A stretch of DNA of 64,000 bases from Hyphomicrobiales bacterium (GTDB lineage: Bacteria; Pseudomonadota; Alphaproteobacteria; Rhizobiales; Beijerinckiaceae). Shown piece by piece: positions 41,575 through 50,961 of this stretch. Both the position numbers and the translations under genes were made by a program. The notes under the pieces are model-generated. The model saw only the letters and a program-made list of their open reading frames with translations, did no database searches and was not told where the DNA came from. The stretch spans positions 32,832 through 96,831 of the forward strand of contig JAQGKD010000029.1 of assembly GCA_028290285.1 (NCBI GenBank), in the 5' to 3' direction. The stretch's first letter is position 1. Every line of letters starts with the position of its first letter.

Positions 41575-43758
41575 ATGAAGTTTACAGAGTCGGCCTCATT
41601 TGGCGTGGGATGTTTTCACGACATCCCGCCCAGAAATCGGAGAATTCTTCTGTTCCGGAACGCCAGCCTGGACCGCGTCGACATTGCGGAATTGTTCGAC
41701 TCGTCTCCGAATCCCTACGTCATCATCGATCCGAACCTGATCATCATCGGAATGAACAGGGCGTATCTGCACGTCACGATGAGAGAACGCGAAGACATCG
41801 TGGGACGAAACATCTTCGATGCCTTTCCCAGCGACCCCGAGGAGGAAAGCGGCCGCGCCTTGCGCCAGTCCTTCGCGCGCGTGCTCGAAACAAGGGCTGT
41901 CGACGAAATCCCCCTAATTCGCTACGCCATTGCCAATCCCGATGGCACGCTCGATGACAGGTACTGGAGCGCGACGCACACGCCCCTCCTCGCCGCAGAC
42001 GGTTCAGTCACCTTCATCCTTCAGCATACAGTCGATGTGACCGAGCTACACCTGCTGCGCCAAGCCGCAAAATCCGCGTCGTCCATGCAGATCGAAGGCA
42101 AGGTGTTCAAGCGGGCGCAGGCCCTCGAAATGGCCAATCAGGTCCTGCAGGAAGAGCATAGCCGTCTTCGGGATCTGTTCGAGATGACGCCGAGCTTCAT
42201 GGCCCTGCTCGTCGGCCCCACACATATTTTTCAGCTCGCGAATTCCGCCTATCTGAACCTTGTCGGCCAGCGCGACGTCGTTGGCCGCCGGGTCGCGGAT
42301 GCCTTGCCCGAGGTCGTCGCGCAGGGCTTCGCAGCCCTGCTCGATCGGGTATTCACGACAGGCGAACCCTTCGTCGGACGAGCGGTAGAAGTTCAGCTGA
42401 AGGCGACGCCGCAACAACCAAGCGAGAGCCGCTTCCTCGACTTCGTCTATCAGCCGATCCGCGCACCGGACGGTGCGGTCACTGGAATTTTCGTGCAAGG
42501 CCACGACATCACCGAGCAGAAGCGTGCGGAACACGCCCTACAGTCACTTAATGCAACGCTCGAGCAGCAGGTGGAGGAGCGCACGCGCTCGCTTCGGCTC
42601 AACGAAGAGCAGTTGCGGCAGGCGCAGAAGATGGAAGCCGTGGGTCAACTCACCGGAGGCGTCGCCCACGACTTCAACAATCTGCTGCAGATCGTGTGCG
42701 GTAACCTGGAAACCTTGCAGCGCAATCTTCCTCATGAGCAGGCGCGCCTGCGCAGGGCTGCCGATCATGCGATGACCGGCGCACGCCGTGCGGCGTCCCT
42801 TACACAAAGGCTTCTTGCCTTCTCACGCAAGCAACCGCTCGATCCCAAGCCGGTCGACATCAATACTCTCGTGGGCGGAATGTCCGAGCTCGTCCACCGT
42901 ACCTTGGGCGAAACCATTGCCATCGAGACCGTGCTGTCGGCCGGCCTCTGGCGCGTCGAGGTCGATTCCAACCAGTTGGAAAGCACGCTTCTCAACCTCG
43001 CGGTCAATGCGCGCGATGCAATGATCACGGGCGGCAAGCTGACCATCGAAACGGCGAACGCGCATATCGACGACAATTACACCTCCGCGCATGTCGAGGT
43101 CGCGCCCGGCCAGTATGTCGTCATCTGCGTGTCGGATACGGGAACGGGCATGGACGCGGCCACCATGCAGCGTGTGTTCGAGCCCTTTTTCACCACGAAG
43201 GATCCTGGCAAGGGAACGGGCCTCGGCCTCTCGCAGGTCTACGGCTTCGTCAAGCAGTCCGGCGGTCACGTGAAGCTTTACTCCGAAATCGGCGAAGGCA
43301 CGACAGTCAAGGTTTACCTACCCCGCTATCATGGCCCGGGCGCCATCGAGGAAACTATTGTCGACGAAGCGCTGCCTGAAGGCGAAGCGGAGGAAACGAT
43401 CCTCGTCGTCGAGGATGACGATGACGTGCGGACGTATTCCGTCGAGATTTTCCGCGAGCTCGGCTACAACGTGCTCGAGGCGCAGGATGGCCCCACGGCT
43501 CTCACGATCCTGTCGTCAGCGCCGCGCGTTGACCTGCTGTTCTCCGACATCGTTCTGCCCGGCGGCATGACAGGCGCTGATGTATCTGCCAAGGCGACGC
43601 TTTTGCGCCCTGCCCTGAAAGTCCTCTTCACCACTGGCTACGCCCGCAATGCCATCGTGCATCACGGGCGCTTGGACCCCGGCGTGCAACTGATCACAAA
43701 ACCCTTCTCGTTCGGAGATCTCGCCAAGAAGGTACGCGACATTCTCGACCGTGAATAG
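41575..43758 (+). CDS. hybrid sensor histidine kinase with two PAS domains
   Basis: The start is uncertain; ATG 41575 gives 727 residues. PAS 1 is near residues 34-150 (DIAELFDSSPNPYVIIDPNL), PAS 2 near 190-320 (LFEMTPSFMALLVGPTHIFQ), then a coiled coil. The HisKA domain has phospho-His365 (GGVAHDFNNLLQ) and the ATPase domain shows NLAVNARDAM, DTGTGMDAAT and GTGLGLSQVYGF. The C-terminal receiver has Asp658 (LLFSDIVLPGG) and Lys in LITKPFSFGDL. No membrane segment is seen past this start, so it is probably a cytoplasmic redox, light or small-molecule sensor. No output regulator is adjacent. Confidence 0.85.
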   Translation: MKFTESASFGVGCFHDIPPRNRRILLFRNASLDRVDIAELFDSSPNPYVIIDPNLIIIGMNRAYLHVTMREREDIVGRNIFDAFPSDPEEESGRALRQSFARVLETRAVDEIPLIRYAIANPDGTLDDRYWSATHTPLLAADGSVTFILQHTVDVTELHLLRQAAKSASSMQIEGKVFKRAQALEMANQVLQEEHSRLRDLFEMTPSFMALLVGPTHIFQLANSAYLNLVGQRDVVGRRVADALPEVVAQGFAALLDRVFTTGEPFVGRAVEVQLKATPQQPSESRFLDFVYQPIRAPDGAVTGIFVQGHDITEQKRAEHALQSLNATLEQQVEERTRSLRLNEEQLRQAQKMEAVGQLTGGVAHDFNNLLQIVCGNLETLQRNLPHEQARLRRAADHAMTGARRAASLTQRLLAFSRKQPLDPKPVDINTLVGGMSELVHRTLGETIAIETVLSAGLWRVEVDSNQLESTLLNLAVNARDAMITGGKLTIETANAHIDDNYTSAHVEVAPGQYVVICVSDTGTGMDAATMQRVFEPFFTTKDPGKGTGLGLSQVYGFVKQSGGHVKLYSEIGEGTTVKVYLPRYHGPGAIEETIVDEALPEGEAEETILVVEDDDDVRTYSVEIFRELGYNVLEAQDGPTALTILSSAPRVDLLFSDIVLPGGMTGADVSAKATLLRPALKVLFTTGYARNAIVHHGRLDPGVQLITKPFSFGDLAKKVRDILDRE

Positions 43759-43767
43759 CGACCCTCG

Positions 43768-44589
43768 TCAGGCGTGCAGTGCCGGTGAAGACAGTCCGCC
43801 GCTTCGCACCATCAGGCGTGCCCTATCTGCCAGGCGATCGTAGGCAATCTGGATTGGGTCGCGCATATCCACACACATGGATGCCGCCTGTCGCAGCAGC
43901 GCAATAGCATCGTCCCGTGCGCTCCAATAACCCAGAACCGGCGCGTAGGATTCCATCTGAACCTGCTTGTCGCCGAACAGACGTGCATGCTCCGCAAAAT
44001 TGCCGAAGGCTTCATAGGAGGTCGTCACGCGCAGCGTCTCGACCGCGACGCCCTCGGCGAATATGACTTCGTGCGCTTCGCATTCCACGTGGAAGTATTC
44101 AATCACGTCGCTGTCGTGAACACCCTGCGCAATCGTAATGCCGTTGATCAGGTGTTTCACGGGAATGAGGTTACCACTGAGAAACAGTGCATGCTCCGGA
44201 GAAATAAACAGGTCCCGGCTGGGTACTCCAGGCTCTATCGCCGAGCGCATGATGCGCACGGGATCGACCGACGCGGGCCATGCCGCTCCCGGAGCACGAC
44301 GATAAACCTTGCGCCCGATCCATTTCACCGTTTTGAACGCGCCGGCGTCCGTCTGCACGCGGTCGCCGCGTTCGAGCGCCTCGACGGGGACGTCGCCACG
44401 CCATGTTTGCACCTGCGCGCCACGAAGCAGGCAGAGCGGCTCGCATAGTTCAGGATCAGAATGCCGTCCCGCCGCAACCGCGTTATCGCGCAAAATTATG
44501 GGCAGTGCGGCGGTCGCCGTGAATGCAGCGGCGATACGCACGAAATGACGACGGTTTCTTCCTTCGCTGAGATCTTGATGGGTACTCAT
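43768..44589 (-). CDS. free-standing Hint-domain protein
   Basis: This 273-residue protein has a twin-arginine-like start (RNRRHFVRIAAAFTATAALP). The Hint domain begins at about Cys53 (LCLLRGAQVQTWRGDVPVEA) and continues LERGDRVQTDAGAFKTVKW, LFISPEHALFLSGNLIPVKH and EYFHVECEAHEVIFAEGVAV. This is the Hint_2 type used for self-cleavage, but I see no N-terminal exported domain to release apart from about 10-25 residues. It is transcribed convergently with the hybrid kinase (9-base gap). Function unknown. Confidence 0.75.
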   Translation of the reverse strand: MSTHQDLSEGRNRRHFVRIAAAFTATAALPIILRDNAVAAGRHSDPELCEPLCLLRGAQVQTWRGDVPVEALERGDRVQTDAGAFKTVKWIGRKVYRRAPGAAWPASVDPVRIMRSAIEPGVPSRDLFISPEHALFLSGNLIPVKHLINGITIAQGVHDSDVIEYFHVECEAHEVIFAEGVAVETLRVTTSYEAFGNFAEHARLFGDKQVQMESYAPVLGYWSARDDAIALLRQAASMCVDMRDPIQIAYDRLADRARLMVRSGGLSSPALHA

Positions 44590-44645
44590 CGAACAACAAC
44601 TCCACTCTGAACAGCTGCCCCTTGCTCGGATTAGGAAGCGATTTC

Positions 44646-44674
44646 TTCAGATTTGTCATTGGGTTAGTTATAAT
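44646..44674 (+). promoter_or_regulatory. candidate promoter of the exopolysaccharide region
   Basis: A perfect TATAAT (44669-44674) lies 17 bases after TTCAGA (44646-44651, four of six consensus). It is in the 296-base gene-free divergent region, 212 bases before the first glycosyltransferase gene. The surrounding A/T-rich block supports promoter function. Confidence 0.4.
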
Positions 44675-44885
44675 TAGTCGGATAAACCTTAATCGAATTG
44701 GTGAATATTCGAGGTTGATACGGACAGCGCCGAGCTGAACTGCTGATCTCCGTGAAAGTGCTTGGTCAGTAATTTACAATAAGGCGGTTCAATAGCCCTG
44801 AAAATTGACCTGCAGAAATTCGCTCACTAGTCTGGCTTCAACTCGCACACCGCAAGTTCCGGCGATGACGCGAGCGGAGCCGCAA

Positions 44886-45800
44886 ATGACAGATGTCAGT
44901 GTCGTGGTGTGCACGCGCAACCGGGCCCATGCAATTCTGAATTGCCTGCAATCCATCGCGGATTCAGCGGCGCACTGCGAAGCAAAAGCTGAGCTGCAAA
45001 TCGTGGTTGTGGACAACGGCTCCCGGGACGGAACGGCTTCGATCGTACGCGAATGGGCGCGAAACTCACCCATCGCGGTTGATGTCGTGGAGCAACCGCG
45101 CGTGGGCTTGTCGGTCGCACGAAACAGCGGCGTGGCCACCGCGCGCGGTAGGCTCGTCGTATTCACGGACGACGATTGCCGCCTTGAGCTGAATTATATC
45201 AAGGACCTTCTCGCTCACGATGCGACAGACTCCGGACCCGTGCTCAGAGGAGGACGCGTCGAACTCGGGGACGCGACGGATCTTCCGTTCACCGTCAAGA
45301 CGGACTGCTCGACCTTTCGCTACCACATTCGCAAGACCAACCTCCGCATGCTTCATCTCGGCGGCTGCATCCTCGGCTGCAACATGGCCATGCGTCGGGA
45401 AGTGATCGAAAAGGTGGGTGATTTCGACGAGCGTTTTGGTGCTGGCGGTATGTTTCCCGCCGCGGAGGATACAGACTTTATTTTCCGCGCCTATCTCGCG
45501 GGATTTCCGATCGAATACGTGCCTGACATGACAGTGCGCCATTATCACGGGAGGAAATCGCTGGCCGACATACAACAATTGTTGCGTAACTACGATCTCG
45601 GCGAAGGCGCGATTTACGCCAAATATGCTCTTCGTCACCCCGCCTTCGTCCGGCAGTTCTATTGGGATCTGAAGGCCTCGTTGCGCGAACTCTTCGGGCC
45701 CAAGACCTACCAGCCGCAGTTCGGCGTCTTCTCACGTCACAAGATCGCTAGAAACATCCGCGGTATCTTCTCCTACGCCTTCAAGGGGCTTCGCGCCTGA
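44886..45800 (+). CDS. glycosyltransferase family 2 (GT-A)
   Basis: This 304-residue enzyme starts at ATG 44886 (GCGGAG upstream): MTDVSVVVCTRNRAHAILNC. It has the nucleotide-binding core LQIVVVDNGSRDGTASIVRE, ARNSGVATARGRLVVFTDDD (D-x-D type) and GCNMAMRREVIEKVGDFDE. It transfers a sugar from a nucleotide donor. The donor and acceptor are unknown. It is the first gene of the exopolysaccharide region. An earlier in-frame ATG at 44865 has no ribosome site. Confidence 0.85.
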   Translation: MTDVSVVVCTRNRAHAILNCLQSIADSAAHCEAKAELQIVVVDNGSRDGTASIVREWARNSPIAVDVVEQPRVGLSVARNSGVATARGRLVVFTDDDCRLELNYIKDLLAHDATDSGPVLRGGRVELGDATDLPFTVKTDCSTFRYHIRKTNLRMLHLGGCILGCNMAMRREVIEKVGDFDERFGAGGMFPAAEDTDFIFRAYLAGFPIEYVPDMTVRHYHGRKSLADIQQLLRNYDLGEGAIYAKYALRHPAFVRQFYWDLKASLRELFGPKTYQPQFGVFSRHKIARNIRGIFSYAFKGLRA

Positions 45801-45837
45801 TCGCTGGATCACACGAGAGCAATTATCGAGGGCCGTC

Positions 45838-46959
45838 ATGAGGTCTGGGCCGTTAGTGTCGATCATTCTCCCCGTGTTCAATGCGGGCGAATATCTACGC
45901 CCCGCAGTAAACAGCGTGAGCCGGCAGACCTACGATAACCTCGAGATTCTCGCAATCGACGACGGCTCGACGGATGGATCTGGCGCAGTCCTCGCGGATC
46001 TCGCCAGGCGCGACTCGCGCATCCATGTCACATCGCAGGAAAACCGCGGCCTCATCGCGACCCTGAACGCTGCTCTGGATCGCGCGCAAGGATCTCTCAT
46101 CGCGAGGATGGATGCAGATGACATCTGCCTACCCACGCGCATCGCAGAACAGGTCGAGAGTTTCGAGAAAAACCCGAATCTTGCACTCTGCGGAACAACC
46201 CACCACCTTTTGTTCCGTCCCGGCTGGCTGCTGAACCCCGGGTTCCAGGACCTCGACACGACAGACGCCCAGACAGCCGTTCGCTGCCTGTTTCAGCCAC
46301 CGTTTGTTCATCCGAGCGCCATGTTCCGGGGTGATCTGATGAAGGGACCGGACGCGCTGAGATACGATCATGAATATCCTCACGCCGAGGATTTCGACCT
46401 GTTCCGGAGGATCAGCCAAAACCATCGCATCAAGATCCTGCCGCGCAAGCTGATCGCGATCCGGCGCCACCATGAAAGCGTCATGACGCGTCACAGAATG
46501 ACCGTGCGCCATACGCATTATCGCATTCTGGCGGAAAACTTCAGGCGCCTCGGACTACCGCTCGACCTCTGGCCCCTCGTCGACCTCTGCCAGCCGGATC
46601 ATATCGTGAGCGAGTCCGAACTTGCAGCAGCCGGGCGCGCGCTGACGGATCTGAGCGCAGCGCGCAGCGCCTTCGAGCCGGCTCTGTGGCCAGGGTGGGA
46701 TGCAAGTTTCAGTTACGTGGCGACGCATGTGATCGAAACGGCGGACATGACCAGTGGTCCGGGCGGCGTGCGTCTGCTGCTGGAAGCCTTCCCCGAGGGC
46801 TGGAGCCTTGTTCGCCGCCGGGATCGTGCGATCATTCGCGCCGGGGCTTGGCTGCCCGCCCGCTCGTGGCAGGGCCTGAAGGCGGTGGAATCGCGCATCG
46901 GCACGCGATCCGCAGCCCGGGTCGAGGAATTCATTCCAAACTACACGGATATTCGTTGA
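45838..46959 (+). CDS. glycosyltransferase family 2
   Basis: This 373-residue protein has VSIILPVFNAGEYLRPAVNS, NLEILAIDDGSTDGSGAVLA, and GSLIARMDADDICLPTRIAE with the DAD metal-binding motif. It has a long C-terminal region without known domain. It starts 37 bases after the previous transferase and ends 2 bases before the deacetylase, so the three are probably an operon. Confidence 0.87.
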   Translation: MRSGPLVSIILPVFNAGEYLRPAVNSVSRQTYDNLEILAIDDGSTDGSGAVLADLARRDSRIHVTSQENRGLIATLNAALDRAQGSLIARMDADDICLPTRIAEQVESFEKNPNLALCGTTHHLLFRPGWLLNPGFQDLDTTDAQTAVRCLFQPPFVHPSAMFRGDLMKGPDALRYDHEYPHAEDFDLFRRISQNHRIKILPRKLIAIRRHHESVMTRHRMTVRHTHYRILAENFRRLGLPLDLWPLVDLCQPDHIVSESELAAAGRALTDLSAARSAFEPALWPGWDASFSYVATHVIETADMTSGPGGVRLLLEAFPEGWSLVRRRDRAIIRAGAWLPARSWQGLKAVESRIGTRSAARVEEFIPNYTDIR

Positions 46960-46961
46960 AG

Positions 46962-48011
46962 ATGCCCAACGCACCCCGAGGGCTGGCCCGTCGCACCCTG
47001 TCCTCGCTGAGCGCTTACCTGCGTCGCACGCCGGGCTACGCAGTGCTGATGTATCACCGCATCGCCGACGACATTCAGGACCCCTGGGATCTCTGCGTGT
47101 CGCCGGACAACTTCCGTGCGCAAATTCTTTGGATGAAAGCGCAGGGCCTCCGCTTCTCGACGGTGGCGGATCTTGTCCAGCGGATCGAGCAGGGCAAAGA
47201 CGCCCGCCAGCGCGTAGCGATCAGCTTCGACGACGGCTATGCAGACAACTATCTGAGCGCCTACCCCATTCTCTCGGAGCTCGACATTCCCGCGACCTTC
47301 TTCGTCGCCTCGGGCTATGTCGAAAGCGGTCGCGAATTCTGGTGGGACGCTATCGAGCGACTGTTCATCCATCCGGGTCAGCTGCCTGCGACAGTGGAGC
47401 TCTCCCCATCAACGGAACCGCTGCTCCTGCATCTGGCGGGCGCGACCGATTATTCGGAAACTGAGAGCTGGATTCACCGCCATTGGCGGTGGGACGACCC
47501 TGCCCCGACCGCGCGGCACGAGGCGATGAAGCAAGCGTGGCATCATCTGTTTCGGTTGTCGCCTGCCCGGCGTGACGCAGCCCTCGTTGAGCTTCTCGAG
47601 AATGCTGGTCGGGCCGAGGGTGTCATTCCGTCCCGTCGCGCCATGACACCAGTCGAGTTGCGCGCATTGGCATCAGACCAGCGCATGGAGATCGGTGCGC
47701 ACACGATCAGCCATCCGAATCTCACGGTCCTCGATCGAGCCGCCCAGACCGAAGAACTAGGCGGCAGCCGGCGAGCGCTTGAAGCTTTGACGGGGCGGGA
47801 GGTGCGCGGCCTCGCCTACCCGAATGGGTGCTACGATTCGGAAATTCTGGACCTAATGGTCGAGGCCAAGTTTAGATACGGCTGCCGTAACTGTGGGAGC
47901 GGGCGAAATGCGGGGCTGTTCGAGCTACCTCGCTTTATCGTGAAGAACGCCCACGGAGGCGCTCTTTCACCTGATGTTCACTGGCACGCGGGGCTCAAGA
48001 TTCAGGGTTAA
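46962..48011 (+). CDS. polysaccharide deacetylase (NodB homology)
   Basis: This 349-residue protein starts at ATG 46962, two bases after the preceding stop. The NodB core is VAISFDDGYADNYLSAYPIL (metal Asp pair), then PATFFVASGYVESG and IGAHTISHPNLTVLDR (metal His pair), ending LAYPNGCYDSEILDLMVEA. No signal peptide is visible, so it may act on cytoplasmic glycan precursors or leave by another route. It probably trims N- or O-acetyl groups of the cell-surface polysaccharide. Confidence 0.87.
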   Translation: MPNAPRGLARRTLSSLSAYLRRTPGYAVLMYHRIADDIQDPWDLCVSPDNFRAQILWMKAQGLRFSTVADLVQRIEQGKDARQRVAISFDDGYADNYLSAYPILSELDIPATFFVASGYVESGREFWWDAIERLFIHPGQLPATVELSPSTEPLLLHLAGATDYSETESWIHRHWRWDDPAPTARHEAMKQAWHHLFRLSPARRDAALVELLENAGRAEGVIPSRRAMTPVELRALASDQRMEIGAHTISHPNLTVLDRAAQTEELGGSRRALEALTGREVRGLAYPNGCYDSEILDLMVEAKFRYGCRNCGSGRNAGLFELPRFIVKNAHGGALSPDVHWHAGLKIQG

Positions 48012-48332
48012 TGTTGCATTGCAGCAACGGTCTGCCGTGTTTGTGACAAAAATTAGGCAACTTGCCCCTGTGCGGGTGGCCGTCCGAGATTAGTTCCGAA
48101 CACAGGAGTAAACTTTTGTAATTAATGGTTAGATTCCGTGTTTATGCTTAGTTTCAAAGCCGAGCTCAAGATTAGTTGGTAGAATGCATATTAATTTCTT
48201 GTCAAATCGTCTTGATTCGATAAACCCAGCATGGCATGTTGGGTTTCGCTACTAGGGATACTACGCATTGAACCAGTTGCGTAAGTGGCATCAAAAAAGC
48301 CTCTCCCAGCGCGTTAGGATCTGTCAGATTTA
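48012..48332. other. gene-free region upstream of the ExoY-like gene
   Basis: About 321 bases without a gene, unusually A/T-rich from 48115 to 48250 compared with the surroundings. It contains the palindrome at 48222-48246 and a weak GTTGC/GCAAC hairpin just after the deacetylase stop. No clear -35/-10 pair is seen. Confidence 0.55.
48222..48246. promoter_or_regulatory. 25-bp near-perfect palindrome upstream of the ExoY-like gene
   Basis: AAACCCAGCATG and CATGTTGGGTTT form a 12-bp inverted repeat around a single G, with one G-T mismatch. There is no T-run after it, so it is a protein-binding site candidate rather than a terminator. It lies about 87 bases before the ExoY-like start. MucR/Ros-type or LuxR-type regulators of EPS genes are possible users (inference). 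Confidence 0.5.
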
Positions 48333-49016
48333 GTGGGGTTGGCTGTGGCGATCCAAGACTCGACCGACTTTGCGGCGCTTATCACCGATGCGCCGGATGC
48401 TCCTATTGGCGGGCGCACCAAGCGTGTGTTTGACCTGTGCGTGAGCTTGTTCGCAGTGGTTCTCGTTGCACCGCTGCTCATACTCCTGAGTCTGCTGATC
48501 CTCGTTCTGGATGGCGGGCCTGTGTTCATTCGCCATACACGGATCGGACGGGGCGGCGCGAAGTTCGCCTGCTTCAAGTTCCGCTCCATGGTGCTCAACG
48601 GCGACGAAGTCCTGCGGAGCCACCTCGCCAGCAATCCCGACGCGCTCGAGGAGTGGACGTTGACGCGCAAGCTCACGTTCGATCCCCGTGTGACGCAGCT
48701 GGGCCGCATCCTTCGCAAGACAAGCCTCGACGAGTTGCCCCAGATCTTCAACATCATCATGGGCGACATGAGCTTCGTGGGCCCGCGGCCGATCGTTGAA
48801 GAAGAGATCTACCGCTACGGCTCGGCTTTTCGCGAGTACAGCCGCGCCCGCCCCGGCCTCACCGGCCGCTGGCAGGTGAGCGGACGCAATGACACGGGTT
48901 ATGACCAGCGGGTCGCGCTGGATCAGGACTACGTGACGAACTGGTCCTTCGCCCGAGATATCGTCATCCTGATGCTGACTGTTCCGGCTGTCATCAAGGC
49001 GAAGGGCGTCTACTAG
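48333..49016 (+). CDS. undecaprenyl-phosphate sugar transferase (ExoY-like)
   Basis: This 227-residue protein probably starts at GTG 48333. It has one hydrophobic N-terminal hairpin (SLFAVVLVAPLLILLSLLIL), then GPVFIRHTRIGRGGAKFACF, KFRSMVLNGDEVL, RKTSLDELPQIFNIIMGDMS and FVGPRPIV, and GLTGRWQVSGRNDTGYDQRV. These are the hallmark motifs of bacterial initiating sugar transferases that put the first sugar phosphate on undecaprenyl phosphate. It has no extra membrane domain, as in ExoY. It begins the succinoglycan-type cluster. Confidence 0.88.
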   Translation: MGLAVAIQDSTDFAALITDAPDAPIGGRTKRVFDLCVSLFAVVLVAPLLILLSLLILVLDGGPVFIRHTRIGRGGAKFACFKFRSMVLNGDEVLRSHLASNPDALEEWTLTRKLTFDPRVTQLGRILRKTSLDELPQIFNIIMGDMSFVGPRPIVEEEIYRYGSAFREYSRARPGLTGRWQVSGRNDTGYDQRVALDQDYVTNWSFARDIVILMLTVPAVIKAKGVY

Positions 49017-49975
49017 ACGCCCTTCGCAAGCCTGGCTGGCGACACCTTCGCAGCAAGGCGGGCCAGCCGCGCTTTGATCGGCATCGATAGCAGCCCCAAG
49101 GCCGAGGGATGCTGGAGAGCGGTTTTCAGAAAACTTCCGACGGACCGGTTCTTCAGGTGCTCCACCATCATGGTGAAGGCCTCGCCTCTCTCCAGCGCGT
49201 GCAGATGCGCCTCGAAGGCGGCGCGTTCACTGCCGCCTAGCTCAAGATGAGCGCCAAGAAAGCGCTTGTCGAACGAGATCATCTGATGAAGATCGCGAAG
49301 CTTCAGGCGATGTGAGATCGAGCCGCTGTGCGTAACATAAACGTAACCGGCGGTGCGGCTCCTCACGAAACGCGCCCCGCGCGCGATGCCTTCCGCAACG
49401 AGTGCAAAGTCTTCGCCGACGCGAAGGCTCTCGTCGTAGCAGAGGCGAGCGCCTTCGAGGAACGCGCGACGGAAGATGGGCTTCAGATAACCGAAGGCCG
49501 GACGCGAGCCGAAGAGAATGTTCGCAGCGGCATAATCGGCGAGCCCCATGCGCTCGACAGAGCCATCCAGAACCTCGGGAATATGCAATTTGCGAATTCC
49601 GGGCGCGGCAGCGGATTCGATCCAGAAATTGTCGGCCACGATATCCGCGTCATGTTTTTTGGCGAGCTGGATCAATTCCGCCGCGCGGCCGGGCTCCATC
49701 ACATCGTCCGCATCCAGCACTAGTATCCAGCTTCCCTTCGCTGCGGCGAATCCAGCATTGCGGGCGCCGGCAGGGCCACGATTCACGGGCAGCCTCAAGC
49801 TGCGAATGCGCGGATCGTCGTAGGACGCCATGAGCCGCGCCGTTCCATCCGTGGAAGCGTCGTCACAGACGAGCACTTCGACGTTGACCCCGGTCTGGCC
49901 GAGCGCGGTCGATATCGCGGTCGGCAGAAAAGCCTCGGCGTTCCAGCAGGCAATGACGATACTGACATCAGGCAT
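49013..49975 (-). CDS. glycosyltransferase family 2 (ExoO-like)
   Basis: This 320-residue enzyme starts at ATG 49975: MPDVSIVIACWNAEAFLPTA. Core motifs are VNVEVLVCDDASTDGTARLM, GPAGARNAGFAAAKGSWILV and LDADDVMEP (D-x-D). The wording resembles ExoO of the succinoglycan pathway. It is on the minus strand in an otherwise mainly plus-strand cluster, ending in a 4-base overlap with the ExoY-like stop. Confidence 0.82.
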   Translation of the reverse strand: MPDVSIVIACWNAEAFLPTAISTALGQTGVNVEVLVCDDASTDGTARLMASYDDPRIRSLRLPVNRGPAGARNAGFAAAKGSWILVLDADDVMEPGRAAELIQLAKKHDADIVADNFWIESAAAPGIRKLHIPEVLDGSVERMGLADYAAANILFGSRPAFGYLKPIFRRAFLEGARLCYDESLRVGEDFALVAEGIARGARFVRSRTAGYVYVTHSGSISHRLKLRDLHQMISFDKRFLGAHLELGGSERAAFEAHLHALERGEAFTMMVEHLKNRSVGSFLKTALQHPSALGLLSMPIKARLARLAAKVSPARLAKGV

Positions 49976-50046
49976 ATTGGCGATCTCTGGAACAGGCCTA
50001 TCCGACGTGGATTGTCCACGTCCGCGTGAGTCTTGTATAGTGACCA

Positions 50047-50961
50047 ATGTTCGAGGAGAACCCCGTGCTTTCGGTCCCAACCATCGATGTCTGCATTTGC
50101 ACGTACCGCCGGGAGTCTGTGTCGGACACGCTCAGGTCGGTCGCGGCCCAGAGCGGACTGCCAGCTTCCACTCATGTCAGGATTGTGGTCGCTGACAACG
50201 ACGAGACACCGTCCGCCGAGAGCTTGCTGCGCGGCCTTGCTGACGAACTCGGCATCGATCTTCTCTATGTGCACGCCCCCGCGCGTAACATCTCCATTGC
50301 GCGCAACGCCTGTCTCGACGCGGCAACGGCGCCCCTGGTCGCCTTTCTCGACGACGATCTGATCGCAACCCCGCATTGGCTCACGGCCCTTGTTGAAAAG
50401 GCTGACGCCACCGGCGCGGATGTCGTCTTCGGGCCGGTGAAAGCCAGCTACCCGCAGGGATCGCCGGGATGGGCGCGTGCGGCGGATCTGCATTCCACGC
50501 TGCCGACAATTCTGCCCGATGACACGATCGTCACCGGCTACACCTGCAATGTGCTGATGCGCAGCGCCACAGTCGGCCCGCTCAGGTTCAAGCCCGAGCT
50601 TGGCAGATCGGGCGGCGAGGACACGCTGTTTTTCCACACGCTCTCGCGAGATGGAGCGAGATTCGTCTTCGCGGACGAAGCGATCATGCGCGAGGAGGTA
50701 AACCCGGCGCGCATCAATCTAAAATGGCTCGTCAAGCGCTCGTTCCGCGCTGGCCAGACGCACGCGCGCATTCTTCGCTCCAACGGCGAACGGCCCGTTG
50801 TGGCCATCCCGAAGCTTTTCCTTAAAGCCGGGTTTTGTTTTGGCCTCGCGGCGCTGCATGTCGGTTCCCCACCCGCATGGCGGCAATCTCTCGTGCGTGG
50901 CGCGCTCCACGTGGGCGCACTCAGCAGCATGATTGGGGCACGCGACCTCGAGCTCTACTGA
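50047..50961 (+). CDS. glycosyltransferase family 2 (ExoM-like)
   Basis: This 304-residue protein reads TIDVCICTYRRESVSDTLRS, then VRIVVADNDETPSAESLLRG, ARNISIARNACLDAATAPLV and AFLDDDLIATPHW. The pattern resembles ExoM, which adds a glucose in succinoglycan assembly. It is divergent from the ExoO-like gene (71-base gap). Its last 7 bases overlap the end of the following minus-strand gene. Confidence 0.8.
   Translation: MFEENPVLSVPTIDVCICTYRRESVSDTLRSVAAQSGLPASTHVRIVVADNDETPSAESLLRGLADELGIDLLYVHAPARNISIARNACLDAATAPLVAFLDDDLIATPHWLTALVEKADATGADVVFGPVKASYPQGSPGWARAADLHSTLPTILPDDTIVTGYTCNVLMRSATVGPLRFKPELGRSGGEDTLFFHTLSRDGARFVFADEAIMREEVNPARINLKWLVKRSFRAGQTHARILRSNGERPVVAIPKLFLKAGFCFGLAALHVGSPPAWRQSLVRGALHVGALSSMIGARDLELY

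Noticed and set aside
48013..48028. GTTGC/GCAAC hairpin after the deacetylase gene
   Set aside because: The stem is 5 bp and no T-run follows; too weak for a terminator.
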